Origin: Amycolatopsis japonica
GTDB lineage: Bacteria; Actinomycetota; Actinomycetes; Mycobacteriales; Pseudonocardiaceae
Direction of reading: 5' to 3'
Assembly (NCBI RefSeq): GCF_000732925.1
Contig: NZ_CP008953.1
Coordinates: 7,247,001 to 7,311,000 of the forward strand
DNA: 64,000 nucleotides
Made by a program: the position numbers and the translations under genes. The stretch's first letter is position 1. Each line of letters begins with the position of its first letter. Below the pieces are notes generated by a model. It worked only from the letters and a program-made list of their open reading frames with translations. It was not told the DNA's origin and did no database searches. Below are positions 5,565 to 14,776 of this stretch, one piece after another.

Positions 5565-8390
5565 GTGCATACCGAAGTAAATCCCGAGAGTCCCTTCGGC
5601 GGGCCTTCGGTACCGAAGCGCCGCGCCGCCGGGTTACTGGGTCGAGATGGCGAACTCGACACGATCACCGGACTGCTCCGCGCCGCCCTGCGGGGCCGCG
5701 CCGTCAGCGCGGTGGTGGTCGGCGAGTTCGGGATGGGCAAGTCCTCGATGCTCACCGCGGCCGGTGAGCTCGCCGAAGCGGCCGGGTTCACCGTCGCGAT
5801 CGCCACCGCGTCCCGGCTGGAAACCCACCTGAGCGGCGGCGTCGGCCGTCAGCTGGTCGAAGGGCTCACCCACGCGCCCGCCGAACCCGGATCGCCGCGG
5901 CCGCGCACGCCGCACGCGGCCGAAATCCTGCCGGATCACCCTCCCCGGACCGAACGGGAACAGACGGAGGCGCTCGACGCCTTCTTCCGCATCGTCCGGC
6001 ACGCCGCCGAGCAGGGGCCGGTCTTCCTCGGCATCGACAACATCCACCTCGCCGACCCGTGGTCGATGCGCTGCCTCGCCTACATCCGGCACCGGGTCGA
6101 GCAGTTGCCGGTGGTGGTCGTGCTGACCTCGCTGATCGGGCATCTGCAGACCGGTGAGGTCGCCCTGCTGGAGATGTCCGGCTGCACCCCGGCGACCATC
6201 CGGCTGCGCGGGCTCGGGACCCGGCACGTCGCCGAATTCCTCCAGGTCTCCGTCGGACGGTTCGCCGAGGAATGCCGCGAGGTCACCGGCGGCAACCCGT
6301 TCCTGCTCGGCGCGCTGCGCCGCCGCCTGGTCCCGGGGATGGATCTGGACACCGCGGGCTCGGCGATGATCGGCGAGGTGCTGCGGGTCCGCATGCACGA
6401 GTACACCGCCGCGCCGAAAGTGCTCGAAGCCGTCGCGATCCTCGGCGAGGACGCGAGTTTCGACCTGCTGGCACAACTCGCCGGGGTCGACGAGAGCACC
6501 GCTCTGGAGGCCATCGACACGATGGTGCGCGTGCACCTGCTGACCAACAGCCACCGGCCGTCGCTGACCTACCGGTTCGTCCGCAACTCGGTGCTCGCCG
6601 ACATGCCGCTCACCACCAGGGCCGTCACCCAGTCGCGGGCGGCGCGGCTCCTGCACGACGCGGGTGCCGCGCCGGAGCGGGTCGGCGTCCATCTCCTGGA
6701 GGCGACCGCGATCAGGATCCCTTGGGCGGTCGACGTCCTGCGGCTGGCCGCCCGGCATTCCGTGGTCGAGGGCGACCCGGAGCTGTCCGTCCGGTTCCTC
6801 TCACGCGCGCTCGAAGAACGGCTCAGCGAACGCAAGCGGATGGCGATCCTGCTTCAGCTCGCGCACGCGGAATTCCACTGCGACCAGGATTCGGCCCCCG
6901 CCAGGGTGCGCGAGGCCATCGACCACATCGACGACCGGGAAACCGCGGCCTTCGTCGCGACGGCCATGATCCTTTCCCTGTGCTGCGGCCCGGACGCGCG
7001 GCTGGCGATCAACTCCGCCGGCCAGTTCGCCGCGCGGCTCGACGCGGGCGGGCCCGACGCCGTCTGGCCGCTGCTGTGCATGACCTATCTCGCCGAAGCA
7101 GGCAGCAGACTCGGGCCACCGCCGGACTTCCGCGACTTCGAACGGCAATGGGCGCCGCTGAACGATCCCGCCTCGCGGCAGAGCCGATCCGGTCTCCTCG
7201 CGCTCGACACGGTGCGCGGCGGAGAGTCCTCGGCGAACGCCGTCCGGCATTTCGGGGAGGCGTTGTCCGGCGAGCAGCCCGAACTGTTCGAGCAGCCGTA
7301 CTTCTTCACGCTCGCGACGGCCGCCCTCGCCGACGAACCCGCGCTCACCGACAAGCTCTGCCAAGTGCTCGACACCGAACGCCTGCCGTGGGACTTCCAC
7401 GTGCCGAAGGGCGCCCTCGCCACCCTCGCCCGCGGGATCGCCCTGCAGGCGGGCGGAGACCTGGTGCGGGCGAGTGTCCACTTCGAATCGCTGGTGCGGC
7501 AGTTCGACGAACGCGGGGTCACCAGCCGCTGCCCGATCGCGGTGCTGTGCGCGGCGAGGCTGATCGAGGTCTCGGTCGACCTCGGCCGCCACGACGTCGC
7601 CAAAGCGCTGCTGGATCGCGTCGATTTCGGGGCCACACAAGCACTTTTCACGCACAACTACCTGCTCTACGCCCGAGGCAGACTGCGTGCGGCCACCGGT
7701 GAACCGGAGCTCGGGTACGAAGATCTGCGCGGCTGCGGCCGCCGTCTCGAACACCACGGCATGCGTTTCCCCGGCTTCGCGCCTTGGCGGGCGCACGCCG
7801 CCCGCACCGCGCTGGCGCTCGGCCGTACCGACGCGGCGGCCCGGCTCGCGGAGGAGGATCTCGAGGCCGCGGAACGCTGGGGAGCGCCCAGGATCCTCGG
7901 CGGCGCGCTGACCACGGCCGGTCTCGTCCGCGAGGACGAAGAGGGCGAACGCCTGCTCACCAGGGCCGTCGACGTGCTCGGCGGGTCGACCGCGAAACTC
8001 GCGCTGGCCGAGGCGCTGACCGAACTCGGCGTGCTGCAGGCCCGGCACGGGCAGGCCGAAAAGGCGGTCGGCACGCTGCGGATGGCCGCGCAGTCGAGCA
8101 AGCATTGCGGGGCGCGACCGCTCGCGAGGCGGGCCGCGGAGGCGTTGCGGGACGCGCGGACGAGTCTCGCGACGGCGAAGGACAACGAACACGGTCTCAC
8201 CAAACAGGAATACCGCGTCGCGCTGATGGCGTCACAGGGTCTCACCAACCGGGAGATCGCCGAAGCACTGCACCTGACCCGCCGCACCGTCGAACTGCAT
8301 TTGTCCGGGGCCTACCGCAAACTGGGCATCACCGGACGCACCGAATTGGGTTCCGCGCTCGGGCGGTCTCAGCGCGTGGACACCGATTGA
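5565..8390 (+). CDS. Large ATP-binding LuxR-family regulator (LAL type)
   Basis: 941 residues from the GTG at 5565, which has GAAGG 8 bases before it; a longer start at 5463 would overlap the anti-sigma gene. The N-terminus is an AAA/STAND ATPase with Walker A GEFGMGKS (53-60) and a Walker B-like 'VFLGIDNIHLAD'. A long helical middle of TPR-like repeats follows. The C-terminal LuxR helix-turn-helix (about 873-935) contains 'LTNREIAEALHLTRRTVELHLSGAYRKLGI'. Proteins of this design are activators often tied to secondary metabolism or sugar use and are thought to respond to a bound ligand. Its target is unknown. It follows the anti-sigma gene by 31 bases and precedes the monooxygenase gene by 33, so either could be linked to it. 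Confidence 0.9.
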   Translation: MHTEVNPESPFGGPSVPKRRAAGLLGRDGELDTITGLLRAALRGRAVSAVVVGEFGMGKSSMLTAAGELAEAAGFTVAIATASRLETHLSGGVGRQLVEGLTHAPAEPGSPRPRTPHAAEILPDHPPRTEREQTEALDAFFRIVRHAAEQGPVFLGIDNIHLADPWSMRCLAYIRHRVEQLPVVVVLTSLIGHLQTGEVALLEMSGCTPATIRLRGLGTRHVAEFLQVSVGRFAEECREVTGGNPFLLGALRRRLVPGMDLDTAGSAMIGEVLRVRMHEYTAAPKVLEAVAILGEDASFDLLAQLAGVDESTALEAIDTMVRVHLLTNSHRPSLTYRFVRNSVLADMPLTTRAVTQSRAARLLHDAGAAPERVGVHLLEATAIRIPWAVDVLRLAARHSVVEGDPELSVRFLSRALEERLSERKRMAILLQLAHAEFHCDQDSAPARVREAIDHIDDRETAAFVATAMILSLCCGPDARLAINSAGQFAARLDAGGPDAVWPLLCMTYLAEAGSRLGPPPDFRDFERQWAPLNDPASRQSRSGLLALDTVRGGESSANAVRHFGEALSGEQPELFEQPYFFTLATAALADEPALTDKLCQVLDTERLPWDFHVPKGALATLARGIALQAGGDLVRASVHFESLVRQFDERGVTSRCPIAVLCAARLIEVSVDLGRHDVAKALLDRVDFGATQALFTHNYLLYARGRLRAATGEPELGYEDLRGCGRRLEHHGMRFPGFAPWRAHAARTALALGRTDAAARLAEEDLEAAERWGAPRILGGALTTAGLVREDEEGERLLTRAVDVLGGSTAKLALAEALTELGVLQARHGQAEKAVGTLRMAAQSSKHCGARPLARRAAEALRDARTSLATAKDNEHGLTKQEYRVALMASQGLTNREIAEALHLTRRTVELHLSGAYRKLGITGRTELGSALGRSQRVDTD

Positions 8391-8423
8391 CGGTTTCCGG
8401 GGGCGGCGGGTTCACTCCGCGGC

Positions 8424-9515
8424 ATGCCGGGAATCGAATCCGAACCACTTAAATTCGCCTATTGGGTCCCCAATGTGAGCGGCGGTCTGGTCACCAGCGA
8501 CATCGAGCAGCGCACCGACTGGGGATACGAGTACAACCGGGATCTCGCCGTCCTCGCGGAGAACAGCGGCTTCGAGTACGCGCTGAGCCAGGTCCGCTAC
8601 ACGGCCAGCTACGGTGCCGCCTACCAGCACGAATCGACCGGGTTCAGCCTCGCGCTGCTGCTCGCGACGCAGCGGCTGAAGGTGATCGCCGCCGTCCATC
8701 CAGGGCTGTGGCATCCCGGGGTGCTCGCGAAGTTCATCGCCAGCGCGGACGTGATCTCCGGCGGGCGCGCGGCGGTCAACGTGGTCAGCGGCTGGTTCAA
8801 GGACGAATTCACGAACCTCGGCGAACCGTGGCTGGAACACGACGAACGGTACCGTCGTTCGGAAGAATTCATTCGCGTGCTGAAGGAACTCTGGACGAGC
8901 GACCACGCCGAATTCGCCGGCGATTTCTTTCGGATCCACGATTTCGACATCAAACCCAAACCGGTCGGGCGGCCGCATCCGGAGATCTTCCAGGGCGGCA
9001 ACTCCACCGCCGCGAGGAAGCTCGCGGGCCGGGTCTCCGACTGGTACTTCAGCAACGGCAAGGACTTCGACGGGTTCAGCGAGCAGGTCGAAGAAGTCCG
9101 CGGCTACGCGGCCCAGAACGACCACGCCGTTCGCTTCGGGCTCAACGGTTTCGTGATCGCGCGGGAGACCGAGAGCGAGGCGAAGGCCGTGCTGCGCGAG
9201 ATCGTCGAGAAGGCGAACACCGAGGCGGTCGAAGGTTTCCGCGGCGCGGTCAAGCAGGCGGGAAGCTCCACATCGGACAAGAAGGGGATGTGGGCCGACT
9301 CGGAGTTCAAGGATCTGGTGCAGTACAACGACGGCTTCCGCACCGGGCTCATCGGCACGCCGGAGCAGATCGCGGACCGGGCGATCGAGTACAAGAAGCG
9401 CGGGGCGAACCTGCTGTTGCTCGGCTTCCTGCACTACCTGGAGGACGTCGAGCACTTCGGGAAACACGTGCTGCCCGTGATCCGGGAGAAGGAAGCCGCC
9501 CTCGACCGCGTTTAG
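8424..9515 (+). CDS. sfnG: FMNH2-dependent dimethylsulfone monooxygenase (SfnG-like)
   Basis: 363 residues, the usual size for the bacterial luciferase-like flavin monooxygenases. The sequence matches the SfnG subgroup: 'FAYWVPNVSGGLVTSDIEQRT', 'YEYNRDLAVLAENSGFEYALSQVRYTASYGA', 'HPGLWHPGVLAKFIASAD...GRAAVNVVSGWFKDEF', and 'PHPEIFQGGNSTAAR'. SfnG converts dimethylsulfone to methanesulfinate and formaldehyde with FMNH2 and O2, allowing use of sulfone sulfur when sulfate is scarce. It needs a separate flavin reductase, and none is encoded nearby apart from the FAD ferredoxin reductase at 1625-2908. A hairpin directly after the stop ends the transcript. The assignment rests on overall motif resemblance; other sulfur substrates are possible. 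Confidence 0.87.
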   Translation: MPGIESEPLKFAYWVPNVSGGLVTSDIEQRTDWGYEYNRDLAVLAENSGFEYALSQVRYTASYGAAYQHESTGFSLALLLATQRLKVIAAVHPGLWHPGVLAKFIASADVISGGRAAVNVVSGWFKDEFTNLGEPWLEHDERYRRSEEFIRVLKELWTSDHAEFAGDFFRIHDFDIKPKPVGRPHPEIFQGGNSTAARKLAGRVSDWYFSNGKDFDGFSEQVEEVRGYAAQNDHAVRFGLNGFVIARETESEAKAVLREIVEKANTEAVEGFRGAVKQAGSSTSDKKGMWADSEFKDLVQYNDGFRTGLIGTPEQIADRAIEYKKRGANLLLLGFLHYLEDVEHFGKHVLPVIREKEAALDRV

Positions 9516-9548
9516 TCCTCTGAATGCGGTGGGCCGCATTCAGAGGAC
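9515..9548. terminator. 15-bp perfect hairpin, convergent terminator
   Basis: The arms at 9515-9529 and 9534-9548 (GTCCTCTGAATGCGG and its complement) enclose a TGGG loop. The left arm begins at the last base of the SfnG stop codon. It lies between two convergent genes. A half copy of the same sequence is found at 35224-35241. Confidence 0.75.
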
Positions 9549-9561
9549 GAAATGCGGGCGT

Positions 9562-11298
9562 TTACGGGAGGTAGACGGTCTGGCCCGGGTGCATGGTCGG
9601 GCCGCAGTCCTTGAGCGGCCCGCCGAAGCGCGCCTTCTCCACGTCCGGCATGGTCTTCGCGGCGTAGTCCCGGACGGCCTTCAGCTTCTCGGGGCTGGAG
9701 ACGGCGTCCTTGCGCACGAAGTCGCCGTTGCGCGGCCCGCTGCCCGGGTACACGAAGATCGGCTCGTAGTCGCGGTCGATCCGCGGGTCGACGGTGATGC
9801 CGTTGCCCGCGGCCCACGGGCCCCACGAGTGGATGAAGGTCGGCTTGACCTTGTCGAACACGTAGTCGCGCAGCCCCGGCAGGTCGCCCTTCTTGAGGAA
9901 GTCCGCGACGTCCGCCTCGACCAGCCCGGCCATGTCGACCAGGTGCAGGCGGCTGGTCATCGACGAGCCGCCGAGGTCCGGCAGCAGCAGCGACGCCTGC
10001 TGGAGGCCCAGGATGTCGGCCATGGTGTTGAAGCCGCGGCCGAAGCGGTCGGCGATGAGGCACGCGGGCACCGTCGGGACTTCTTGGAACTTCTTCGACG
10101 CCGACGCGAAACCCATCCCGGACGGGATCGCGGCCGCGACCAGCACGAGCACCACGACGGTCCGCAGCGCCGCCCGCGAACGGCGCAGGAGTTCACCGGC
10201 GGCCAGCGTTCCCGCCAGCACCGAGAGGATCCAGATCGGCGTCGCGAAACGGTGCTGGCCCATCCAGTCCGGGACCATCACGCCGTAGGCGATGATGCCC
10301 AGCGCCAGCGGCACCAGCAGCGCGATCAGCGCGCGCCGCCATTCCGCGCGGACCAGCGCGTACCCGATGGTCAGGGCAAGCAGGATCGTGCCGGCGACAC
10401 CGGCGTAGCCGACCAGCTCGAACGGCTGCTTCAGCGCCGAAAGCCCGGGCAGCCCCTGCCCCTTGGCGATGGACGGGTTCGCCAGCAGCCTGCCGAATTC
10501 CGCGATCCGCCAGGCGAGGTACGCCCCGAACGGGATCGCGAACGCGACCACCGACACCACGACGAACTTGATGCTCTGCCCCAGCAGCGGCTTCCGCAGC
10601 TGGAACAGGACGACGAGCGGGTACGCGCCGCCGTAGATCAGGCCTTCGGGGCGGGTCAGCGCGGCGAACGCGACCAGCACCCCGGACCAGACGGCGACCT
10701 TCGCGGTGAGCAGGGTGTCCTTGCGCACGGCCACGAACAGCAGCACGGCGAGCCACGCGACGGCCATCCCGAACAGCGAGTTCTCCAGCCCGGAGATCGT
10801 CCAGATGACGAACGACGGGATCGCGGCCAGCGTCAGCCCGACGACCAACGTCGCCAGCCAGGCGAAGCGCGCGAAGATCTGCTTCGCCGCGATGTGGCAG
10901 GCGGCCAGCGTTCCGGCGGTGAACAGGAGCCCCAGCAGCTTCGGGAACAGCACGTAGTCGGGTAGGCCGAACAGCATGCCGCTGTCGAAGACGCCGACGA
11001 GCTTGCCGAGCGCCAGCATCACCAGCCACGTCGAGTTCGACCAGCCCTCGACCGAGGGCTGCCCCGGCTGCAGCACCGGGCCGAGGCCGTCGGTGAAGCT
11101 GCGCGCGTAGGAGAAGGTGATGGCCGCGTCGTCGACGATCCAGTGGCCGTAGAGGGTGGCGTGCCAGGCCAGCGCCGCCACTCCGGCGAGGACCGCCAGG
11201 TACGGTGCGACACGGGCGGCCAGGCCACGACGGGCCGGCGTCTCCGCCGGATCGGGCACGCCTTGTTCGGAAGCTTCGCTGAGTGCGCTCGCCGTCAT
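9562..11298 (-). CDS. Polytopic GT-C glycosyltransferase, AftB-like
   Basis: 578 residues from the ATG at 11298, with about ten membrane helices and a C-terminal extracytoplasmic domain from about residue 420. The first loop has 'IVDDAAITFSYARSFTDGLGPVLQPGQPSVEGWSNSTWLV': the DD pair and the VEGxSN motif are those of the GT-C enzymes that use polyprenyl-phosphate sugars, including the mycobacterial arabinofuranosyltransferase AftB and related mannosyltransferases. It probably adds a sugar to a cell-wall polysaccharide or glycolipid on the outer face of the membrane. The exact donor and acceptor cannot be read from the sequence. A 112-base gap separates it from the upstream RNase H gene. A longer start at 11400 is possible but lacks support. 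Confidence 0.82.
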   Translation of the reverse strand: MTASALSEASEQGVPDPAETPARRGLAARVAPYLAVLAGVAALAWHATLYGHWIVDDAAITFSYARSFTDGLGPVLQPGQPSVEGWSNSTWLVMLALGKLVGVFDSGMLFGLPDYVLFPKLLGLLFTAGTLAACHIAAKQIFARFAWLATLVVGLTLAAIPSFVIWTISGLENSLFGMAVAWLAVLLFVAVRKDTLLTAKVAVWSGVLVAFAALTRPEGLIYGGAYPLVVLFQLRKPLLGQSIKFVVVSVVAFAIPFGAYLAWRIAEFGRLLANPSIAKGQGLPGLSALKQPFELVGYAGVAGTILLALTIGYALVRAEWRRALIALLVPLALGIIAYGVMVPDWMGQHRFATPIWILSVLAGTLAAGELLRRSRAALRTVVVLVLVAAAIPSGMGFASASKKFQEVPTVPACLIADRFGRGFNTMADILGLQQASLLLPDLGGSSMTSRLHLVDMAGLVEADVADFLKKGDLPGLRDYVFDKVKPTFIHSWGPWAAGNGITVDPRIDRDYEPIFVYPGSGPRNGDFVRKDAVSSPEKLKAVRDYAAKTMPDVEKARFGGPLKDCGPTMHPGQTVYLP

Positions 11299-11410
11299 GT
11301 CCCCGTCTTTGCCTTTTCGCTCACGTGCCGTCGCCGAAACTGTAGCCAATACCCCATCGGCCGCCCGCGACACGTCATATCCAGGCGTGATCCGCGCCAC
11401 AATCTCCTGG

Positions 11411-12520
11411 CTAGGAGAGGTGCGAAATGTCGTTCACCAACCGGACCGAGGCGTTGCCGTCCGGGTAGAACTCGACGATCGACAGCGAGGCCAGGTCCAG
11501 GTGCAGGCGGAACAGCAGCGACGGCCCGGCGTCCAGGCCCATCCGCAGCAGCGCCTTGATCGGCGTGACATGGCTGACCAGCACCAGCGTCCGGCCGCCG
11601 TACTTCGCGATCAGCTCGTCGCGGGCCTTACGGACCCGCCGGTGCACGCCGTCGAAGCTCTCCCCGCCCGGCGCCGCGATCGAAGTGTCGGAAAGCCAGC
11701 TGGTCTGGAATTCGGGGTCGCGGTCCATGGCCTCTTTGAAGGTGAGGCCCTCCCACTCGCCGAAGTCGGTCTCGATCAGCCCGGGGTGGGTCTCGACCCG
11801 GCCGCCGAGCGCGTCCGCGATCGCCTGCGCGGTCTGCTGGGTGCGGATCAGCGGTGAGGCGATGATCGGCGCCGCCTCGCCGTCGACGACCAGGCCCTCC
11901 ATCGCGCCGAGGCGTTTCGCGGCGGCGGCCGCCTGCTGCTTGCCGTGCTCGGTGAGGGGTACGTCGCCGCGGCCGGAGTACCGCTTCTCGACCGACATCG
12001 CCGTCTGGCCGTGCCGCACGAGGAGCAGTTTGGTCGGGGTCCCGGTCGCGCCGGTCCAGCCGACGGGGCTGACCCTGTCCTGCTTCACGGTCTTCTTCGG
12101 CGCTTCCGCCTGCTTCCCCGCGTCCATCGCCTCGTTCGCGAGGCCGTCCGCGTGGGAGTTCTCCGCACGCGGGATCCACTCGTAGCGCACGCGCGAGAAC
12201 CGCGCCGCCAGCTCCTTGGCTTCGGCGTTCAGCGGCTGCATCGACGGGTGCTTGACCTTCCAGCGCCCGGACATCTGCTCCACCACGAGCTTCGAGTCCA
12301 TCCGGACGTCCACTGTGGACGCTCCGAGCTCGGCGGCCGCGGCGAGCCCGGCGATCAGGCCGCCGTACTCGGCGACGTTGTTGGTCGCGATGCCGACGTA
12401 GGCCTTGCGCTCGGCGAGCACCTCGCCGGTGGCCGCGTCCTTGACGACCGCGCCGTACCCGGCGGGCCCCGGGTTGCCCCGCGAACCTCCGTCGGCCTCG
12501 ACGAGCACGTGGTCGGTCAC
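11411..12520 (-). CDS. Bifunctional RNase H / acid phosphatase (Rv2228c type)
   Basis: 369 residues. Residues 1-140 are a type I RNase H domain with the acidic set visible in order: 'VEADGGSRGNPG', 'NNVAEYGGL', 'VRMDSKLV' and 'SHADGLANEA'. After a short charged linker, residues 165-369 form a histidine phosphatase with 'LLVRHGQT', 'YSGRGDVPLTEHG' and 'LVSHVTPIKALL'. In Mycobacterium the same fusion (Rv2228c) degrades RNA in RNA:DNA hybrids, and its phosphatase half acts as an alpha-ribazole phosphatase in cobalamin synthesis. That fits cobD 5 kb away. It starts at a GTG overlapping the upstream stop by four bases, so it is translated together with the zinc-ribbon gene. Confidence 0.95.
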   Translation of the reverse strand: MTDHVLVEADGGSRGNPGPAGYGAVVKDAATGEVLAERKAYVGIATNNVAEYGGLIAGLAAAAELGASTVDVRMDSKLVVEQMSGRWKVKHPSMQPLNAEAKELAARFSRVRYEWIPRAENSHADGLANEAMDAGKQAEAPKKTVKQDRVSPVGWTGATGTPTKLLLVRHGQTAMSVEKRYSGRGDVPLTEHGKQQAAAAAKRLGAMEGLVVDGEAAPIIASPLIRTQQTAQAIADALGGRVETHPGLIETDFGEWEGLTFKEAMDRDPEFQTSWLSDTSIAAPGGESFDGVHRRVRKARDELIAKYGGRTLVLVSHVTPIKALLRMGLDAGPSLLFRLHLDLASLSIVEFYPDGNASVRLVNDISHLS

Positions 12521-13254
12521 AGGCCGGACTCCAGGGTGCGCACCAGGATGGCGCCGCAGTTCTCGCACTGGATGACGTTGTCCTCCGGGGCCGCCTTGAT
12601 CTCGGCGATCTCGCGGCGGTCGATGTCGAGCTGGCAGGCGCCGCAGCGGCGGGCCCGCAGCAACGCCGCGCCGATGCCCTTGTGCGCGCGGACCCGCTCG
12701 TAGAGCTTCAGCAGGTCTTCCGGGAAGCGCGGCAGGAGCTTGGCGCGGTCTTCGTCGCGGCGTGCCTTGGTGGTGTCGAGGTCGGTGAAGTGCTCGTCGC
12801 GGCGCCCGATGGCTTCGGCGACCTCGCCCTCGGCCTTCGCGACCTCGGCGCTGGTGCGCTGGGCGTCGAGTTCGAGCGCCTCGCGGCGTTCCATCAGTTC
12901 GAGCAGGTCGTCCTCGAGCGCGGACTGACGCCGGCTGAGGCTGTTCAGCTCGTGCTCGATGTCGGTCATCTGCTTCGCCGCGACGGAACCGGATTCGAGG
13001 AGTTTGCGGTCGCGGTCTCCGCGAGCGCGCACCGACTCGATCTCCTTCTCCTGACGGGCGATCTCGCGGTCGAGGTCGGACGCCGCCGTCTGGACCGAGA
13101 CCAGCGCGTCACGTCGTTCGCGCACCGTCTTCTCGCCCGCGTCGATCTCGGCGATCTCCGGCAGGGTGCGGCGACGGTGGGCGGTACGCGAGAGTTCCGC
13201 GTCCACCTTCGCGAGTTCGAGCAGCTGGCGCTGGACGGCGGGGTCGGCCTTCAC
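12517..13254 (-). CDS. Coiled-coil C4 zinc-ribbon protein (Rv2229c family)
   Basis: 245 residues from the GTG at 13254, which follows AAGGAG. Residues 15-180 are rich in Glu, Arg, Ala and Leu with heptad spacing and should form a long antiparallel coiled coil. The C-terminus is a zinc ribbon: 'RCGACQLD' and, 24 residues later, 'QCENCGAI' (C-x2-C pairs). The family is conserved across actinobacteria next to Nif3-like and RNase H genes, and zinc-ribbon members have been implicated in RNA turnover or ribosome-linked functions. A role beside RNase H is an inference. It is co-transcribed with its neighbours: 17 bases to the Nif3-like gene upstream and a four-base overlap downstream. Confidence 0.88.
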   Translation of the reverse strand: MKADPAVQRQLLELAKVDAELSRTAHRRRTLPEIAEIDAGEKTVRERRDALVSVQTAASDLDREIARQEKEIESVRARGDRDRKLLESGSVAAKQMTDIEHELNSLSRRQSALEDDLLELMERREALELDAQRTSAEVAKAEGEVAEAIGRRDEHFTDLDTTKARRDEDRAKLLPRFPEDLLKLYERVRAHKGIGAALLRARRCGACQLDIDRREIAEIKAAPEDNVIQCENCGAILVRTLESGL

Positions 13255-13271
13255 GGTGCTCCTTGGAGTTC

Positions 13272-14093
13272 TTAGTGCTCGGTTCGGGTGGCCCGTAGCG
13301 TCCACGGGTCGGTGCACCGCGTGGAGACGTGAACGTCGACGTTACCCGCAAACGCGGCACGGACGACGCCCGAGGCTTGCTCGCACCACGGCCACTCGCT
13401 CGCCCAGTGGGTGACGCCGACCAGGGCGGGGACTTCGGCGATGTCGGCGAGGTGCTCGCCGGCGGGATGATGCCGGAGATCGGCGGTGACGTACGCGTCG
13501 ACCCCGGCGGCGGTGGCCCGCTTGAGATAGCTGTCGCCGGAGCCACCGGAAACGGCCACGCGGCGGATCGGGCGATCCGGGTCGCCCGCGCCGTAGACGC
13601 CGGGCTCCGTGCGGGGCAAGGCGTTCGCGACGCGTTCGACGAAGGCGGAGAACGGTTCGGGCGCGGGCAATTCACCGATGCGGCCGATGCCGGTGACGCC
13701 GTCTTCGCGGGGATCGAGCGGCCCGAGGACGGTCAGGCCGATGGCGTCGGCCAGCGCGTCGGAGACGCCGGGGGACGCGGAATCGGCGTTGGTGTGCGCG
13801 CAGTAGAGGGCGACACCGGCCCGGATCAGGCGGTGCACGAGGCGCCCCTTCGTGCTGTCCGCCGGCACGCCGTGGACTCCGCGCAGCAGCAGCGGATGGT
13901 GCGCGACGATCAGCTGCGCGCCCCCGGCGATCGCCTCGTCGACGGTCTCGTCGACCGGGTCGACGCAGAACAGGACCTTGTCCACGTGCTCGGCCGGGTC
14001 GCCGCAGACGAGTCCGACGGCGTCCCACGATTCGGCGAGTTCGGGCGGATACGCCTGCTCCAGGGCGGCGATGACTTCGGCTAGCGCGGGCAC
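13272..14093 (-). CDS. Nif3-like dinuclear metal centre protein (Rv2230c family)
   Basis: 273 residues from the GTG at 14093; an alternative start at 14126 would run into the divergent gene. Family motifs are clear: 'LAESWDAVGLVCGDP', 'VLFCVDPVDETVDEAI', 'QLIVAHHPLLLRGV', 'VALYCAHTNADSA', and the later 'VAVSGGSGDSYLKRA' and 'VTADLRHH', with 'VTHWASEW' near the end. The His and Asp residues bind two metal ions in a hexameric toroid. The protein is often described as a GTP cyclohydrolase-like or regulatory protein, but its substrate is not settled. It is the first gene of a three-gene unit with the zinc-ribbon and RNase H/phosphatase genes. The start is unsure, as no good ribosome binding site precedes either codon. 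Confidence 0.92.
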   Translation of the reverse strand: MPALAEVIAALEQAYPPELAESWDAVGLVCGDPAEHVDKVLFCVDPVDETVDEAIAGGAQLIVAHHPLLLRGVHGVPADSTKGRLVHRLIRAGVALYCAHTNADSASPGVSDALADAIGLTVLGPLDPREDGVTGIGRIGELPAPEPFSAFVERVANALPRTEPGVYGAGDPDRPIRRVAVSGGSGDSYLKRATAAGVDAYVTADLRHHPAGEHLADIAEVPALVGVTHWASEWPWCEQASGVVRAAFAGNVDVHVSTRCTDPWTLRATRTEH

Positions 14094-14124
14094 CCGGGGA
14101 TTTTCGCATGTAGCGTTTCCGGGC

Positions 14125-14679
14125 ATGCGACTTCGGGTGCTCTGTGCTGTTTCGCTGCTTCTCGTGGTGTCACCCGCGCCGGCATCGGCGTCTCCAGGCC
14201 TTTGGGAACTGACCGACCTGGCCGCTCAGCGCGTCCAGATCGCCGACAAGGTCGCGGCCGCGAAGTTCGGCACGCCGTCGCCGATCGACGACCCGGTGCG
14301 CGAACGGCAGATCCTCGACTCGATGGCCGCGAAGGCGCCCGGCCTCGGTCTCGACGCCGACAGCGTGGTGCGGTTCTTCCGCGACCAGATCGAGGCGAAC
14401 AAGGTCGTGCAGCGCGGCCTGTACGCGCGGTGGACCGAGCACCCCGGCACGCGGCCGCCCGGGCGACCCGATCTGGGGACCGAGGTGCGGCCGGTGATCG
14501 ACCGGCTCAACGCGGGGCTGCTCACCGAACTCGCGGAGACCCGGGACGCGCGGGCGCGGCGGTCGTGCGATGCGCGGCTCGCGGTCACGGTGCGGCTTGC
14601 CGACGCGCGGCGTGGGCTGGACCGGCTGCACTCGGGGGCGCTTTCGGAGGCCGTGCGGTCGGCGTGTTCACGCTCCTGA
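14125..14679 (+). CDS. Secreted chorismate mutase (AroQ gamma type)
   Basis: 184 residues with a cleavable signal peptide (MRLRVLCAVSLLLVVSPAPASA). The mature part is all-helical and matches the exported AroQ class: 'LTDLAAQRVQIADKVAAAKFG', 'IDDPVRERQILDSMAAKAPGLGLDADSVVRFFRDQIEANKVVQ', and paired cysteines in 'RRSCDARLA' and 'VRSACSRS' that could form a disulfide. Key residues are R and K in the first helix (R37/K43 region) and 'RFFRDQIEANK'. It converts chorismate to prephenate outside the cytoplasm, like Rv1885c of M. tuberculosis; why cells export it is unknown. It is transcribed away from the Nif3-like gene, whose possible start at 14126 abuts its own. It is the last gene before a repeat-rich stretch. 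Confidence 0.88.
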   Translation: MRLRVLCAVSLLLVVSPAPASASPGLWELTDLAAQRVQIADKVAAAKFGTPSPIDDPVRERQILDSMAAKAPGLGLDADSVVRFFRDQIEANKVVQRGLYARWTEHPGTRPPGRPDLGTEVRPVIDRLNAGLLTELAETRDARARRSCDARLAVTVRLADARRGLDRLHSGALSEAVRSACSRS

Positions 14680-14687
14680 CCTGCGGA

Positions 14688-14770
14688 TGGGGAGCAAGGG
14701 ACCTTTGCTACCACTTGGGCCAGGGACGTCGCTGACCTGCGGAAAGAGAGCAAGGGACCTTTGCTACCAC
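14688..14770. repeat. Two copies of the AGCAAGGGACCTTTGC near-palindrome with shared flanks
   Basis: A module, TGACCTGCGGA followed by GAGCAAGGGACCTTTGCTACCAC, occurs twice in the same direction. The second copy (14732-14770) is identical over 39 bases to 60061-60099 and is the complement of 17511-17548 over about 38 bases. The first copy overlaps the stop of the chorismate mutase gene (14677). It lies between convergent genes and may act as a terminator. Confidence 0.8.
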
Positions 14771-14776
14771 CCCGGC